From positions 4,503,501 to 4,567,500 of the forward strand of contig NC_134681.1 of assembly GCF_024713945.1 (NCBI RefSeq): a stretch of DNA of 64,000 nt, in the 5' to 3' direction. Origin of the DNA: Dermatophagoides farinae. Lineage: Eukaryota > Arthropoda > Arachnida > Sarcoptiformes > Pyroglyphidae. A program made the translations under genes and the position numbers. The notes under the pieces are model-generated. The model did not search any database. It had not been told where the DNA came from and was given only the letters and a program-made list of their open reading frames with translations. Positions 1 through 11,304 of the stretch are shown here, in pieces (position 1 is the first letter of the stretch; every line of letters begins with the position of its first letter).

Positions 1-1470
1 AATAAATGGAGCCAAAAAAAAAAGAAAATAACAAATAATGTGGCACCATCTTTGGGCGTCAATAATCAATCGGGATTTTATTCATTTTTTTTTAGTCCAT
101 AATGGCAACAAAATCCATCATCAATGGGTGGTGGTAGACAATTTTTTTTTGTTTTCATTTTGATTCAAAAGGTCATTTTATTGAGAATTCAATTTACATA
201 TATATACCTACCTCGAAGATTGGATTGTTTTTTTTTTGTTTCAATTACCTTCCCACCTATGTAGATTAACAAAAAAAAAATTTGTTGTTTTGTTTCATTT
301 TGTTGCACAAACACAACAGTTGTTGGTAGTGGACATTGAATTATTATTCAATGTAAATTAATTTTTCTTTCCGATTCAAAATATTTAGCCAAATAAATGA
401 AAATGAAAATTTTGACAGTAATAAATCAGTTAAATGGAATATTTATTTTCATCACATTGTTCTCTATGATGTTATCTCGATGGTCATCGTTTTGTTGTTG
501 TTGTTGATGTGAATCTTTATCAAAAAATTTTTTTAAAAAAAATTGGTCAAGGGATGGATGTGAAAAAAAAAGTTTCCCAAAATTAAATCAGAAAATGATT
601 GGAATTTTTTTTTTTCATTGGTCAATTCATATCATATTTTTTTTTCTTTTTTTTTCATTATCGATGAGATCATCATCATCATCATCATTGTTTGCATGGT
701 TCATTTAGGCAGAAATAAAATCTTAAAAATAGCAGCAAACAATTTCAAACAAGGGCATTCCAGCATTCATTAGAATTTATTTGGATATTTTTCTTCTTAA
801 CTGGACAATGAATCAAAACGGAAAATGAAAATCATTTAGCCTTGTAGTCTTGATTTGAGTGAGTTTTTTCTTTTCTCACATTTTTTTATTTTTAATTTCT
901 GTCATCATCATTGATACACAAAATGACAATCATCCTATGTGATCATCATGTTATGTTTCAAAATGATTTTTTTTATTCCATCTTGTTTTGTTTGGGTTCT
1001 TGATCTTGATGGTGGCCAAAAAAAAAAAAAAAAAAAAATTGTTGATTGACGGACACACTTATACACACACACACACACGCACATTATCATCATTGTGATT
1101 GTGATTGGTAAAAAAGACATTGATTTTTGATGATAAAAGTGATGAGACATTCAAATAAAGGAGACAATTTAACAAGGTTTTCAAACGATGGATTTGAATA
1201 TATTTGTATTCAATTGAATTTGTGAAGGTTTCATTCGAATATTTTCCATTTCCAATTGGATCAATTTGATGAATTTTGAAATTTTTTTTTTCGATCCATG
1301 TCATCAACATAATCGATAAATAAATACGGAGAAAAAAATCATTTGGGTAGTAGTTGAAAAATACCAAAGAAAAATCATTTGTTTTGTACATTTTATAATG
1401 AATCGATTTTAAAATTTTTATATATGATGATTGATCATATCTACTTATATATTAAAATGAACATGACAAC
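1..1470. other. Non-coding AT-rich DNA
   Basis: No gene is supported here. The stretch is built of A and T runs and short ATC/ATG triplet tracts, with a 16 bp AC repeat near 1063-1078. The short open frames around the AC repeat are products of low complexity and have no family features. It ends at the left arm of the foldback element. Confidence 0.6.
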
Positions 1471-2016
1471 ATACACACATGACCAGTAAAAAACTGGACA
1501 CTTTCGAAAAAAGCATTACGGCCTATGGGAGAGAGGGTTTTTTCAAAGCTTCTAAAACCATGTTTTTTGTCGGAATCAAGCGAAAATATTTTACCAGTGC
1601 ATAGTGAAAGAGTTGCTCTTTGAACAGTCTGAGTTTCAACTTCCGGCTACCATTTTCGAGAGTAGATGTAGGGTGTCAAAGTTTATGTAAGGGAAATTTT
1701 CGCCCCTCTCGACTGTACTGCCATCTTGCAGATTAATAAATCCCTGAGATTAGCAAAAATGTATAGACACCAATTTTCGAATGTCGTGCAATCATACTTA
1801 ACATCAATTTTGACAATTTTGCATTTGTTTTAAATCTTGTTTTAAGACATAAATAAAATATATCACTACAATGGTTTATTTTGTGCCATTTTTTGTTGTA
1901 AAGTAAGAATTCAAAAATTCAAAATCGAGAAAATGACCAATATCCAACCTAACACGACCAGATCAGAATCGAGAAAATGGCAAATTTCAAAACTAACACG
2001 ACCAGTTCAGAATTCA
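1471..2016 (+). repeat. Left terminal inverted repeat of the foldback element
   Basis: This 546 bp arm begins ATACACACATGACCAG and pairs with 2647-3192. It diverges from its partner at 2017 (G here, A in the complement of the right arm). It contains a 41-codon ORF at its outer end and the first minisatellite units at its inner end. Confidence 0.85.
1479..1604 (+). CDS. Small ORF (41 codons) in the left arm
   Basis: An ATG eight bases inside the element end opens a 41-residue frame starting MTSKKLDTFEKSI, with a stop at 1602-1604. The same frame lies at 3059-3184 on the minus strand in the other arm. The peptide is not a family I recognise. It is not low-complexity, unlike most short frames here, but it could simply be open by chance. 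There is no evidence of expression. Confidence 0.2.
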   Translation: MTSKKLDTFEKSITAYGREGFFKASKTMFFVGIKRKYFTSA

Positions 2017-2325
2017 GAATCGAGAAAATGACCAATATCCAACCTAACACGACCAGATCAGAATCGAGAAAATGGCCAATATCCAACCTAACACAATCAA
2101 TTCAGAATTCAAAATTCAAAATTCAGAAAATAACAAGTCCAAACTAACACGACCAGTTCAGAATCGAGAAAATAACAAATCCAACCTAACACGACCAGTT
2201 CAGAATCGAGAAAATAACAAGTCCAAACTAACACAACCAATTCAGAATTCAAAATTCAAAATCGAGAAAACATCAAATCCAACCTAACACGAGCAGTTCA
2301 GAATCGAGAAAATATCAAGTCCAAA
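1905..2325 (+). repeat. Left minisatellite, about nine units of ~42 bp
   Basis: Units follow the pattern CAGAATCGAGAAAAT, then A/G-rich AAC or GCC, then CAA.TCCAA, then CTAACACGACCAG. Some units carry an extra AATTCAAAATTC block. The first two units lie inside the left arm and the rest in the loop. The run ends where the unit is broken by CTGAATTTG near 2325. The open reading frame at 2072-2287 is only this repeat read in one frame. Confidence 0.8.
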
Positions 2326-2551
2326 CTGAATTTGAATTATTATCCACTTTTACAACATTTTTTCGAATCAGATAAAATTTTTTTTTATGATCATTTGTTA
2401 ATGTTATTCATTGTGTGGAAAATTACAACAACATATTCTGAAAATAAATATTTTCATCTTCAATGGCAGAACATTGGATACATATCGAATTAATTGAATG
2501 TAACGAACATTATTCACCAACCAATTCTGGTAACTAATTCCAATAACTAAC

Positions 2552-2755
2552 CATCTGAACTGATCGTGTTAGGTTGGATTTGATGTTTTCTCGATTCTGA
2601 ACTGGTCGTGTTAGTTTGGACTTGTTATTTTCTGAATTTTGAATTTTGAATTCTGAACTGGTCGTGTTAGTTTTGAAATTTGCCATTTTCTCGATTCTGA
2701 TCTGGTCGTGTTAGGTTGGATATTGGTCATTTTCTCGATTTTGAATTTTTGAATT
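2552..2755 (-). repeat. Right minisatellite, inverted copies of the same ~42 bp unit
   Basis: The same unit as on the left, read on the minus strand (CTGGTCGTGTTAG and TTTTCTCGATTCTG blocks). About four to five units are present, fewer than on the left, so the loop is asymmetric although the arms match. Confidence 0.75.
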
Positions 2756-3192
2756 CTTACTTTACAACAAAAAATGGCACAAAATAAACCATTGTAGTGA
2801 TATATTTTATTTATGTCTTAAAACAAGATTTAAAACAAATGCAAAATTGTCAAAATTGATGTTAAGTATGATTGCACGACATTCGAAAATTGGTGTCTAT
2901 ACATTTTTGCTAATCTCAGGGATTTATTAATCTGCAAGATGGCAGTACAGTCGAGAGGGGCGAAAATTTCCCTTACATAAACTTTGACACCCTACATCTA
3001 CTCTCGAAAATGGTAGCCGGAAGTTGAAACTCAGACTGTTCAAAGAGCAACTCTTTCACTATGCACTGGTAAAATATTTTCGCTTGATTCCGACAAAAAA
3101 CATGGTTTTAGAAGCTTTGAAAAAACCCTCTCTCCCATAGGCCGTAATGCTTTTTTCGAAAGTGTCCAGTTTTTTACTGGTCATGTGTGTAT
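2647..3192 (-). repeat. Right terminal inverted repeat of the foldback element
   Basis: Reverse complement of the left arm, ending CTGGTCATGTGTGTAT at 3192. Outside it the sequence changes to AGTCTGAATTT, unlike the left flank, which fixes the outer boundary to within a base or two. Confidence 0.85.
3059..3184 (-). CDS. Small ORF (41 codons) in the right arm
   Basis: Mirror copy of the ORF at 1479-1604, same length and same start and stop. Its conservation may only reflect the sequence identity of the arms. Confidence 0.2.
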   Translation of the reverse strand: MTSKKLDTFEKSITAYGREGFFKASKTMFFVGIKRKYFTSA

Positions 3193-3221
3193 AGTCTGAA
3201 TTTAATTTTTTTTTTTGGTAA

Positions 3222-3252
3222 AAAAATCGATATTGAATCAATATCGATTTTT
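3222..3252. repeat. 31 bp near-perfect palindrome beside the mobile element
   Basis: Two 15-base arms (AAAAATCGATATTGA and its complement) are separated by a single A. Each arm contains ATCGAT, close to the arthropod DRE core TATCGATA. It begins 30 bp outside the right end of the foldback element and lies about 390 bp upstream of the proposed SLC10 transcription start. TTG/CAA and AC/GT simple repeats follow to about 3535. Confidence 0.75.
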
Positions 3253-3610
3253 GTTGTTGTTGTTGTTGTTTTTGTTATTTTTCAATGTTTTTCACACACA
3301 CACACACACACCTGACAACAACAACAACAACAACATTATCATAATGATGGACCTTATTTTTTTTCATAATAAAGCCCTTGGATTCAGTATTTGATAACAG
3401 GCGCAGCGTGTTTTTTTGTTTTGTTTTGTTATTCGTTGATATGCAAGCTTTAACCACGCATCCACAACAAACACAGATAGAAAAAAAAAATTTTTGGCGG
3501 AAAAAAAATTACAGACGTGTGTGTGTGTGTTTTTTTTTAAATGAAAACCAAAAGAGAAAGAGATCAAAAATTTTAACTGTAAAAAAACGAAAGAGAGAGA
3601 GAGAAGCCAT

Positions 3611-3646
3611 TATAAATGGTAAAAAACGATAGATTGTTAGTCAGAA
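3611..3646 (+). promoter_or_regulatory. Possible TATA/initiator of the SLC10 gene
   Basis: TATAAA at 3611-3616 is followed by TCAGAA at 3641-3646. This puts an initiator-like A 32 bp downstream of the TATA start. The coding ATG lies about 265 bp further on, in AT-rich leader sequence. Such motifs are easily found by chance in AT-rich DNA. Confidence 0.4.
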
Positions 3647-3906
3647 CATCGATATATTTATAAAAACAAACGGTCGTTTTAGATATTTAGGAGAAAAAAA
3701 AGACGAAAATTTTCATTTTCGATTTTCAAAGTTTAATTTTTTTCAGTTTTTAATTATTGTTCCGGTTATTATTGCTGTTTGATTCTGATTTTTTTTCCTG
3801 ATTTCTTCAAGTTATAAATTTATGTTGTGTGTGTTTTTTGTTTCATGATTTATTTTATTCTACCGGAAATTGAAGATACAGAAAAAAAAATTTTTACAAA
3901 ATAAAA

Positions 3907-4024
3907 ATGAATCAATCAATGAGAATAACGACCATTATGGTGATCATAATGATGATGATGGTGATAATTGAAATGCAAGATTCAATTGTCAATGCTAAAC
4001 GATCATCGAATTCAACCAGAAAAC

Positions 4025-4059
<35 letters not shown>

Positions 4060-6716
4060 ACAACCACTACAACAACTACTACTGCCATTTTAGATGAACA
4101 AATTTTAACCACGACCACCGATATGGATCCGGATATTAAGGAATTATTACGGACACGTACAATCGTATCGAATCATAAAGATGATGATAATTCAAATGAT
4201 GATGATGATGATGGTGGCAATGAACATGATGAGAATGAAGATAGACAAGATTTACAATCATCATCTACAACAGCAACGACGACAACGACAACAACAACAA
4301 CAACGACAATGAAACCGAAACCATCAAGAGCATCACCATTTTTAACGAATATCAAATTAAATAACCGTAATCAATCTTTTAATAATAGTCATAGTCAATC
4401 TTCATCAAAATGGGCTAATCAATCATTAGAATCGGCATTGATTTCGGGTAGAAATCAATCATCAATCGAATCAACAACAGCGACAACAACATCAATAAAT
4501 GTACCTAGAAAATCTAAATTTAAATCAACAAATGATAATCAACAACAACAACAACAACAACGACAAAATAAACGTATTGGTCAAAATCATAAAAATCAAC
4601 CACAATCCACAGAATTGGTTTCCAAAGAAAAAGTTTATAAAACACCACCAATGTTGAAACAAATTCATGATTATTTAATTGTTGTTCTACTCATATCGGT
4701 CATGTTTGCTATGGGTTGTTCAATCACCTGGGAACAGGTAGGTGTTTATCAATCAATGGTCTATTTCATTTTCATTGATAATAATGAATATCAGATTAGA
4801 ATATCTGGATTAATAATAATTCCGATTTTTTTAAAAAAAATGCTGCTGTTGTTTTTTTCCATTTCAAAAAAAATCAGGAAATTATTTTCATCCACAATGA
4901 AAATCGTGTCATTACTACATGGCAACGGCATTCATTCACTATCATTCACTATTTTTTGTTTCTGTTTTTATTGTTGTTGATTAATTATTAAAATTGATTC
5001 AATTTTCATTTAAAAAAAACAAACAAACAAATAAATAGGTTTGGGGACATGTACGAAAACCGATTGGTGTCATAATTGGAATGATATCACAATTTGTATT
5101 ATTACCAGCATGTGCATATTTCCTGATTGTTGTGTTCCAGATTGATCCATTACATGCAACCGGATTATTGATATTGGCTTGTTCACCTGGCGGTGTTACA
5201 TCCAATGTTTTTGCATATTTTTGTGAAGGTGATCTTTCTCTTAGGTATGATCATCATTTATTTGTTTATCGTCATTCAATCATCATGAATGATGACCACA
5301 TCATATAGAAATGTGAAACAAATCTGATTATTTTATTTTTTTTAGTGTGACAATGACTTCATTTTCAACCGTAGTTGCATTGGTTATGATGCCATTCAAT
5401 GTATGGCTTTATGGTCGTAATCTTGAAACAGAAACATTAGTTATTCCATATGGTAAAATGACCATATCATTATTATCATTAACAACACCGGTTGCTATCG
5501 GTATGGTGGTGAATTGGAAATTACCGAAAATGGCACCAATTCTTACACAAATTGGTTCAATAGCTGGTTTCGGTATCATTATTGTTTGTCAAACATTGGA
5601 AGTATTTATTTTTCCAGATATATTTAATGATGTTCCAGCTGTTTTATATGCAGCTGAATTTTTATTACCAATATTGGGTCTAGCACTTGGATTCATTGCT
5701 GCAACATTATTTCGTTTACCATATGCTATAAGACGTACAATTGCAATCGAAGCTGGCATTCAAAATGTTGGCACTGCATTGACAATCATTACATTATCGT
5801 TTCCATTCGAGGTAAGAAAAAAAAAGATGAGAAGTGAAATAAAAAAAATTATCTATTAATGAATAACAAACAAACAAACACACACAATACGGAAGGCTCG
5901 TGGCAAGGTTTTTGTCTTGTCTTGCCAATATTACGTGTATGAATATGAAATTATGTGATTGACATTCATAGAGAAGAAAAAAAAACATCAAAATTGGATT
6001 CACAATGTCATCGGGCAATAATTTTGCAAATCATCGCCATCATCATCTAATTTTTTTTTCTATTCAATAATGGTCAAGTTCATTCCAACAGGTGATCATG
6101 ATGATGATGATTCGGTCCTTGTTGTTGTTGTTGTTGTTGTCGTTTTTTGTTTGTTTGAATTCAATGAAAACAATTTCATTTTTTTGCTTATTTAATCATC
6201 ATAAATTATTATTCAATGATAATGATAAGTGGATATAACAAGACAAACATTGAGCTAATCTTTTCTTTTATTCAATTTTTAAAATTTTTGATAATAATGT
6301 CATACTAATGTCAATGTTTCATTCTTTTTTTTCTTATCATCATTATCGTCATCATCATCATGGTCATTTTTTTTTCTTTCAATGAAAAAAAGCAATTACG
6401 AAAAGTTTGGCTATTTCCTTTTCTATATGCATTTTCAATGTTAGCCATTTGTTGTATAGTGGCCGTTATTTATCAACTACAGAAACGTTTTACACATAAA
6501 ACAAAATCCTTGGATATTATGGATCATCCAAAATTACGAAAATTACAACAACAACAGCTTAAATTACAGCAACAACAGCAACAGATGCAATTACAATATC
6601 AGAATCAAATACAACAACAACAATTGGGACCATATTATCCATCGTCAACAGTATCAAATGTTGTCAATAACAATATTACCGGTTATCCTGGTGCATATGG
6701 TACGACTAAAGTTTGA
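3907..6716 (+). CDS. SLC10-family sodium/bile-acid symporter-like transporter
   Basis: Four exons: 3907-4737, 5039-5244, 5346-5811, 6393-6716. Together they encode 608 residues. Residues 1-30 look like a signal peptide. Residues 31-250 are a polar Ser/Thr/Asp/Gln-rich segment, probably extracellular. The membrane domain begins near residue 255 and runs to about 545. Family motifs include ACSPGGVTSNVFAYFCEGD, SLSVTMTSFSTVVAL and EAGIQNVG; E481 and Q485 correspond to the sodium-site Glu and Gln of the bile-acid transporters. The C-terminal tail is Gln-rich. SLC10 proteins move bile acids, steroid sulphates or unknown solutes with sodium; the substrate here is unknown. The long N-terminus is reminiscent of the P3/SLC10A3 subgroup. 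The exon 3-4 intron is 581 bp, the longest in the gene. AATAAA lies at 6901. Confidence 0.88.
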
Positions 6717-8203
6717 AATTATTAATAATCATCAATTAATCAATCGATCAATCTAAAATCTAACCAAAACAATTTTGTTGACTTTCCAATTTTATTATTT
6801 ATTTCCGCTTTATACAATGTATATTGTACACACACACGCACACATATATACAAATACAAAATTGATAATTACAAATCCAACCATATTACAATCATAATGC
6901 AATAAAAAAAAATGCAAGTGAAAAACATACTGAACAAACAAACAAGATTCGATGATAATGTTCAATAATGAGATCATCATCATCATCATCATCAGATTTA
7001 TTTTTTAAAAATGTTCCATTTTACCGACAAGGTCATTCATTCATTCATTCATTCGATCGATGGATCGATACTTTTGTCATTAAATGATGATGAAGGACGG
7101 AAGAATTTAAATTGAATAAGATTATTGATCATTCGTAATAATATTATCAAATTATTTCAAATGGGAAATTTTTTTTAATCTTCTTTAAATTAACATTTTA
7201 AAAAAACGGAAGAAAAAAAATTGGCCATGATCGAATGGAATCAGTGATGGTTTTTACCATCACATCGATTTTTAACATTTATTTTTATCACCATCATCAT
7301 CATCATCATCATGATCGTCGTCAAGATATCGGACATTGAAAATGAAAAAAAAGGAAATGGCCAGAACCTTGAATTTTATATGTTTCCAAGTATTTTTTTT
7401 TTATTTCTTTATATTTATATCCATCACCATGTTCCTTGTAAACCTTGAAACATGATTGTGTGTGTGTGTGTGTATGCATGCATTTAGAAATTAGAATAGA
7501 AATTTAAATTTTGTTTTTTTTTTTTGTTTTTCACAGGTAGAAAAAAAACTAATGAGAAGTGAATGAAAAACAAAAAAAAAATTTGAAATTACAAAACCAA
7601 TAGATTCATATATTGTTGACATGAAAACAAAATACGATAATTTTCGTGACAATTTCATAATCATATGGAATGATTTTGTTTTCTTTTTTTTTTTTGGTTG
7701 AACCAACCTGAATCAACCTGATAAATGCGACAAAAAAATGGTAACATTGAAATTGATTGACAATTCGATTTCGTAAATTATGACACACATGTGACATGAG
7801 ATTATTATTTATATAATCAAATCATTTGCTAAAATTGTTTCGTATACATTTGAACTAAACCTGCAAGCAAAAAAAAAATGTTCAAATGATAAAGTAAAAA
7901 TTTTCACAAGCAATTTTTGATTTGTTTTTTTCACTATTTGAACAGATGAATCAAAATGAAATTTTTTTTTCAGCCCGCCATCAGCAATTTGAATCATTCA
8001 TCATTTATTTATTTAAAATATGTTTTTTGTATTGTTGAAAAATATAAAATGAAAAACATAACGAAAAAGAAAAAAAATCTGGATAAACATTTTTTTTTCA
8101 TCATAGAAAAATTTGAAAAAAAAACTCAACATAAACAAATTATTATTATTACTAACAATTAATTTTTTGCCACAATCCTTGATTGTTCACCATCATCGAC
8201 TAT
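6717..8203. other. Convergent intergenic DNA between SLC10 and the hydrolase gene
   Basis: Holds the 3' ends of the two converging genes and simple repeats: ATC/GAT triplets near 6975 and 7285, and GT near 7457-7472. A minus-strand AATAAA overlaps the hydrolase stop codon at 8203-8208, and another lies near 8003-8012. No gene was seen. Confidence 0.55.
6901..6906 (+). terminator. Putative poly(A) signal of the SLC10 gene
   Basis: An AATAAA hexamer 185 bp after the stop codon, the first canonical one downstream. Confidence 0.45.
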
Positions 8204-11200
8204 TTATTGTCCACTAATGTCAACATTATTATTATTATTATTACCACCATTATCATTCATATTTTGATCAATATTTGATAAAAATTTTGGTGGCCTTATA
8301 TAGTTGCCATATTTTCTTCCAGGCCTAATTCTTGGCACATTCATTTGTTCATCCGATTCTGTTGATTGTTGTTGTCGTTGTTGTTGTTGCTGCTGCTGCT
8401 GTGATAATGGCATTGATAGACCAGAAGATGATGGTGTTGTTGATGATTGCTGTACTATAACCAATGATTTATTATTGATTCGAAGATTTTTTTTCATTTG
8501 TCCATTAACACCGCTTTGATCACCACTGTCGATATCTTGTTCACTATTATAAGGAATTTTTTTCATGAATGCTTGATCAATTTGTTCAGCTATGGACAAT
8601 ATTAGATCATTGAATTCTTCTGGTTTATCAGCATAAACATGGTGGCCAGCACCTTGTATCACATGTACTTCTACACGTTCAATATTGAGTCGTGATTTAC
8701 GTTGAAGACCATCTAAATCGATTAAATCATCATCTCCATCGCTATTCTCATCGGATGAAGTCAAAAGTATACGAGGATGATTACCAACACCACCACTAAC
8801 GGATTTGGTTGCCAAAATATATTTGGCTTGTAAACCTGTTTGACGATCAATCCATGAACGAGATCCATAGATGAATGTCAATGTTATACGGGGATCGAGA
8901 TCCTGAATACGATCCAAGATGGGTAATCGTGCCCATCCAGTTGACGAACAAAGTTTTTTAAAGGCAATCTCACCACTTGGTCTTGATTGAGCATTACAAT
9001 GGTAGATGTAATTAAGAAAAACACATGGTTTTTCTTTCTCCTTGTTTTTTGATGATTTAATGGGCTTGCTACTTTCATCTAATTGACCATCGATTGAATC
9101 CAATTCATCAGATGAAAGTTCATCACTACTTTCCAATGGTGGAGGATTTTCGGCTTGTTTAGCTGCAGAAAATCGTTTCCAAGGTTGATCTATACCCTTG
9201 GTAAGACGTTCAAATTTATATTTGATATCTGCTCTTGCTGAATTTAACACAAATGGTCCCCATGGACCGATTGCTCGTAAAAGTGATAATGGATTCAAGA
9301 TATCCAAAAACATACGACCAATTAATTTAGCCCACCAAGGTAATTGCCGTGTAGTGATGTGTCCCGAAGCGGCTAAATGACGAGATTGAGTTTCGGGTGG
9401 TATACCCCATGCATCGGCTAATATCACATGAGCAACATGACTAGGATGTTTCAGTGCATAAGCCATGGCGATATAAGCTCCAAACGAATGTCCTAACAGA
9501 ATAAATTTGTTGGACAATGGTTCACCAATGGATTGACGCCATTTTTCCAAACATTCTACATAATAGTTTTCCATCTGTTCTGCTTCGGCTTTGATCCGTT
9601 GCGTTTCAGTCAGATTACGAGGAAACCGAGGCATTGGAAACCGTGGACGTGAACTTTTAGCAAATCCCAATAAATCGAATGCAAATATTGGACGATTACC
9701 ACGTCTGGCTAATTCATCTATATTCAAAGCCCATAATCCAATACCGGCAGCAAATCCATGAATCATGACTAATGGTAATCCATACATTTTTGGCGGTAAA
9801 TAATGTTGATTTTTAAGGCCTACTTTTGGCAAAAGATCTGGTGGTTGTACTTCTCTATTCTCATCATCACTGCTTGTCATAACCATTGAATCTGGTTCAA
9901 TTTCTAATGTCCATATTCGAACATGATCGAGATCCCAACGACTACCGATATCAACATAATATGTTTGATAATTGCATTTAAGATCTATATATTTGTTTGA
10001 GAGAAAAATGAATTAATTTTAGTTAATTAAACAAGAAAAAAAATAATCTCACAAGAAAGAACTTTATCTTCCGCTTCATTTAGTTCTTCGGGAGACGTTG
10101 GACACCAACGAAATAATTTTCGAACACGCCGTTTCATTTTCCAAGTTAATGAAAGTACTGTATTCACTTGAGTCCAATCAAGTATTGTTTGTATAATTGG
10201 TTTAATTAGCACATTAACCACCGTAGGCGTGGGAAGATTTAATGCATCAAATAAATCATACCGATTATGAATATGATGTTGATGATTATGACAATGCCCG
10301 TTATGATTATGACAACGTGATGATTGTGAATGATGTCGCCGTAATGATGTTGAACCGGATGATTGTTGTCGATGTGATGATGAAGATGGATATACCAACG
10401 AAATAGAACGTTGTCGTCGTTCTTGATCTAATCGATTACAACACGGACATGTTGATGGATCCGATGTTGTTGGCGGTAATTTACTCGCCGATTTAAAAAA
10501 GCTCACTAATTGTCCCGTGTTTGATGGTGCTGTGATCGTTCCAGATGAACCACGGAACGATGAACGTGATTGTATTGAATATCGATTCGGTGACGATTTT
10601 ATATCTAGATTATCGCCACAAGATATTGAACGTTTTATTGAATATAACTCGTCTGGACAATGTTTAGAATTTTGTAATAATTGTTGATGCTGTTGCCAGA
10701 TACGACGAGAATTTAGATAGGCAAGTAATGATGATGCAAAATGTCCAAGGCCTAAATAATCACAGGCAAATGCCAAAATCATTGCATAAAATTGTAATAA
10801 TGAAAAAAATAAATTAGTAATAATATGGAATAGTAGACGAAAATATTCTGTAAAGGAATAAAATGGATATAGAATCCATTGTATGAACAATGCTGTTGTC
10901 CGTTGTACACTAATAATGGCCAATGTAGCCGTCCAACGGAATGACCAAGATTCAGTGGATGTGAAATGAACAAAATCTGGATGTTCATAATAATAATCCT
11001 GTGGATGATGGAATGAATGACGATGATGTATGAACGATGAACGACGATTTAAAGATATTTTATTATTTCCGATGCCCGATTGTTGCTGTTGTAATTGTTG
11101 TCGACGATATGAATCATAATATGTTTCATTTGGATTGAATTGTTGACTATCACGATATTCATCATCAGCATCATTTTCATCATAATCTTGATGTCGTTGA

Positions 11201-11304
11201 CGATTGATGAAATTTAGACGAGACACACTCGATGGTGATGAATGTGATCGTCGTACATTTGCTTTTAGATCATATGGAAAAGACATTTTGTTTGTTCGTT
11301 TCAT
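8204..11304 (-). CDS. ABHD4/ABHD5-type alpha/beta hydrolase with long N-terminal extension
   Basis: Two exons, 11304-10053 and 9984-8204, separated by a 68 bp intron, encode 1010 residues. The family core starts near residue 400 with WCPTSPEELNEAEDKVL, typical of ABHD4/5. It continues with the oxyanion-loop HG at residues 493-494, the nucleophile elbow GHSFG with Ser about 584, and GAGHHVYAD giving the His and the HX4D motif (about 865-870). ABHD5/CGI-58 has Asn at the nucleophile, whereas a Ser here fits active ABHD4-like lysophospholipase/N-acyl-phospholipid hydrolases. An acidic insert of about 40 residues lies near 690-735. The extension (1-390) is Arg/Ser/His/Gln-rich, with two or three hydrophobic stretches at about 125-190 that could anchor it in a membrane; vertebrate relatives are about 340-350 residues. 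A second ATG is six codons downstream. The tail is Gln/Asn-rich. Confidence 0.87.

Larger units (their letters stand above)
1471..3192. mobile_element. Non-autonomous foldback (long-TIR) DNA element
   Basis: Two arms of 546 bp (1471-2016 and 2647-3192) are reverse complements of each other. Every anchor compared falls on the mirror rule left + right = 4663 with no net indel, for example the GTAAGAATTC block at 1903-1912 and 2751-2760. Each inner arm end passes into a minisatellite of about 42 bp units, and a short single-copy spacer (about 2331-2550) lies between. No transposase, integrase or other long ORF is present, so the element would depend on enzymes supplied in trans. No target-site duplication is evident: the left flank ends GACAAC and the right flank begins AGTCTG. 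The architecture is known from foldback elements and other long-TIR transposons; the superfamily cannot be named from this copy. The near-identity of the arms suggests recent movement or gene conversion between them. Confidence 0.8.

Noticed and set aside
2072-2287. 71-residue open frame with repeated NRENNKS blocks
   Set aside because: It is the ~42 bp minisatellite of the foldback element read in one frame; there is no independent coding evidence.
1905-2325. Regularly spaced repeats resembling a CRISPR array
   Set aside because: Units are directly tandem without unique spacers, and the host DNA is eukaryotic.
1471-3192. Polinton/Maverick relationship because of long TIRs
   Set aside because: TIR length alone is not diagnostic; no integrase, polymerase or capsid genes and no 6 bp target duplication are visible.
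4173-4355. Minus-strand frame opposite SLC10 exon 1
   Set aside because: Val/Ser/Asp homopolymers are the complement of the trinucleotide runs in the real exon.
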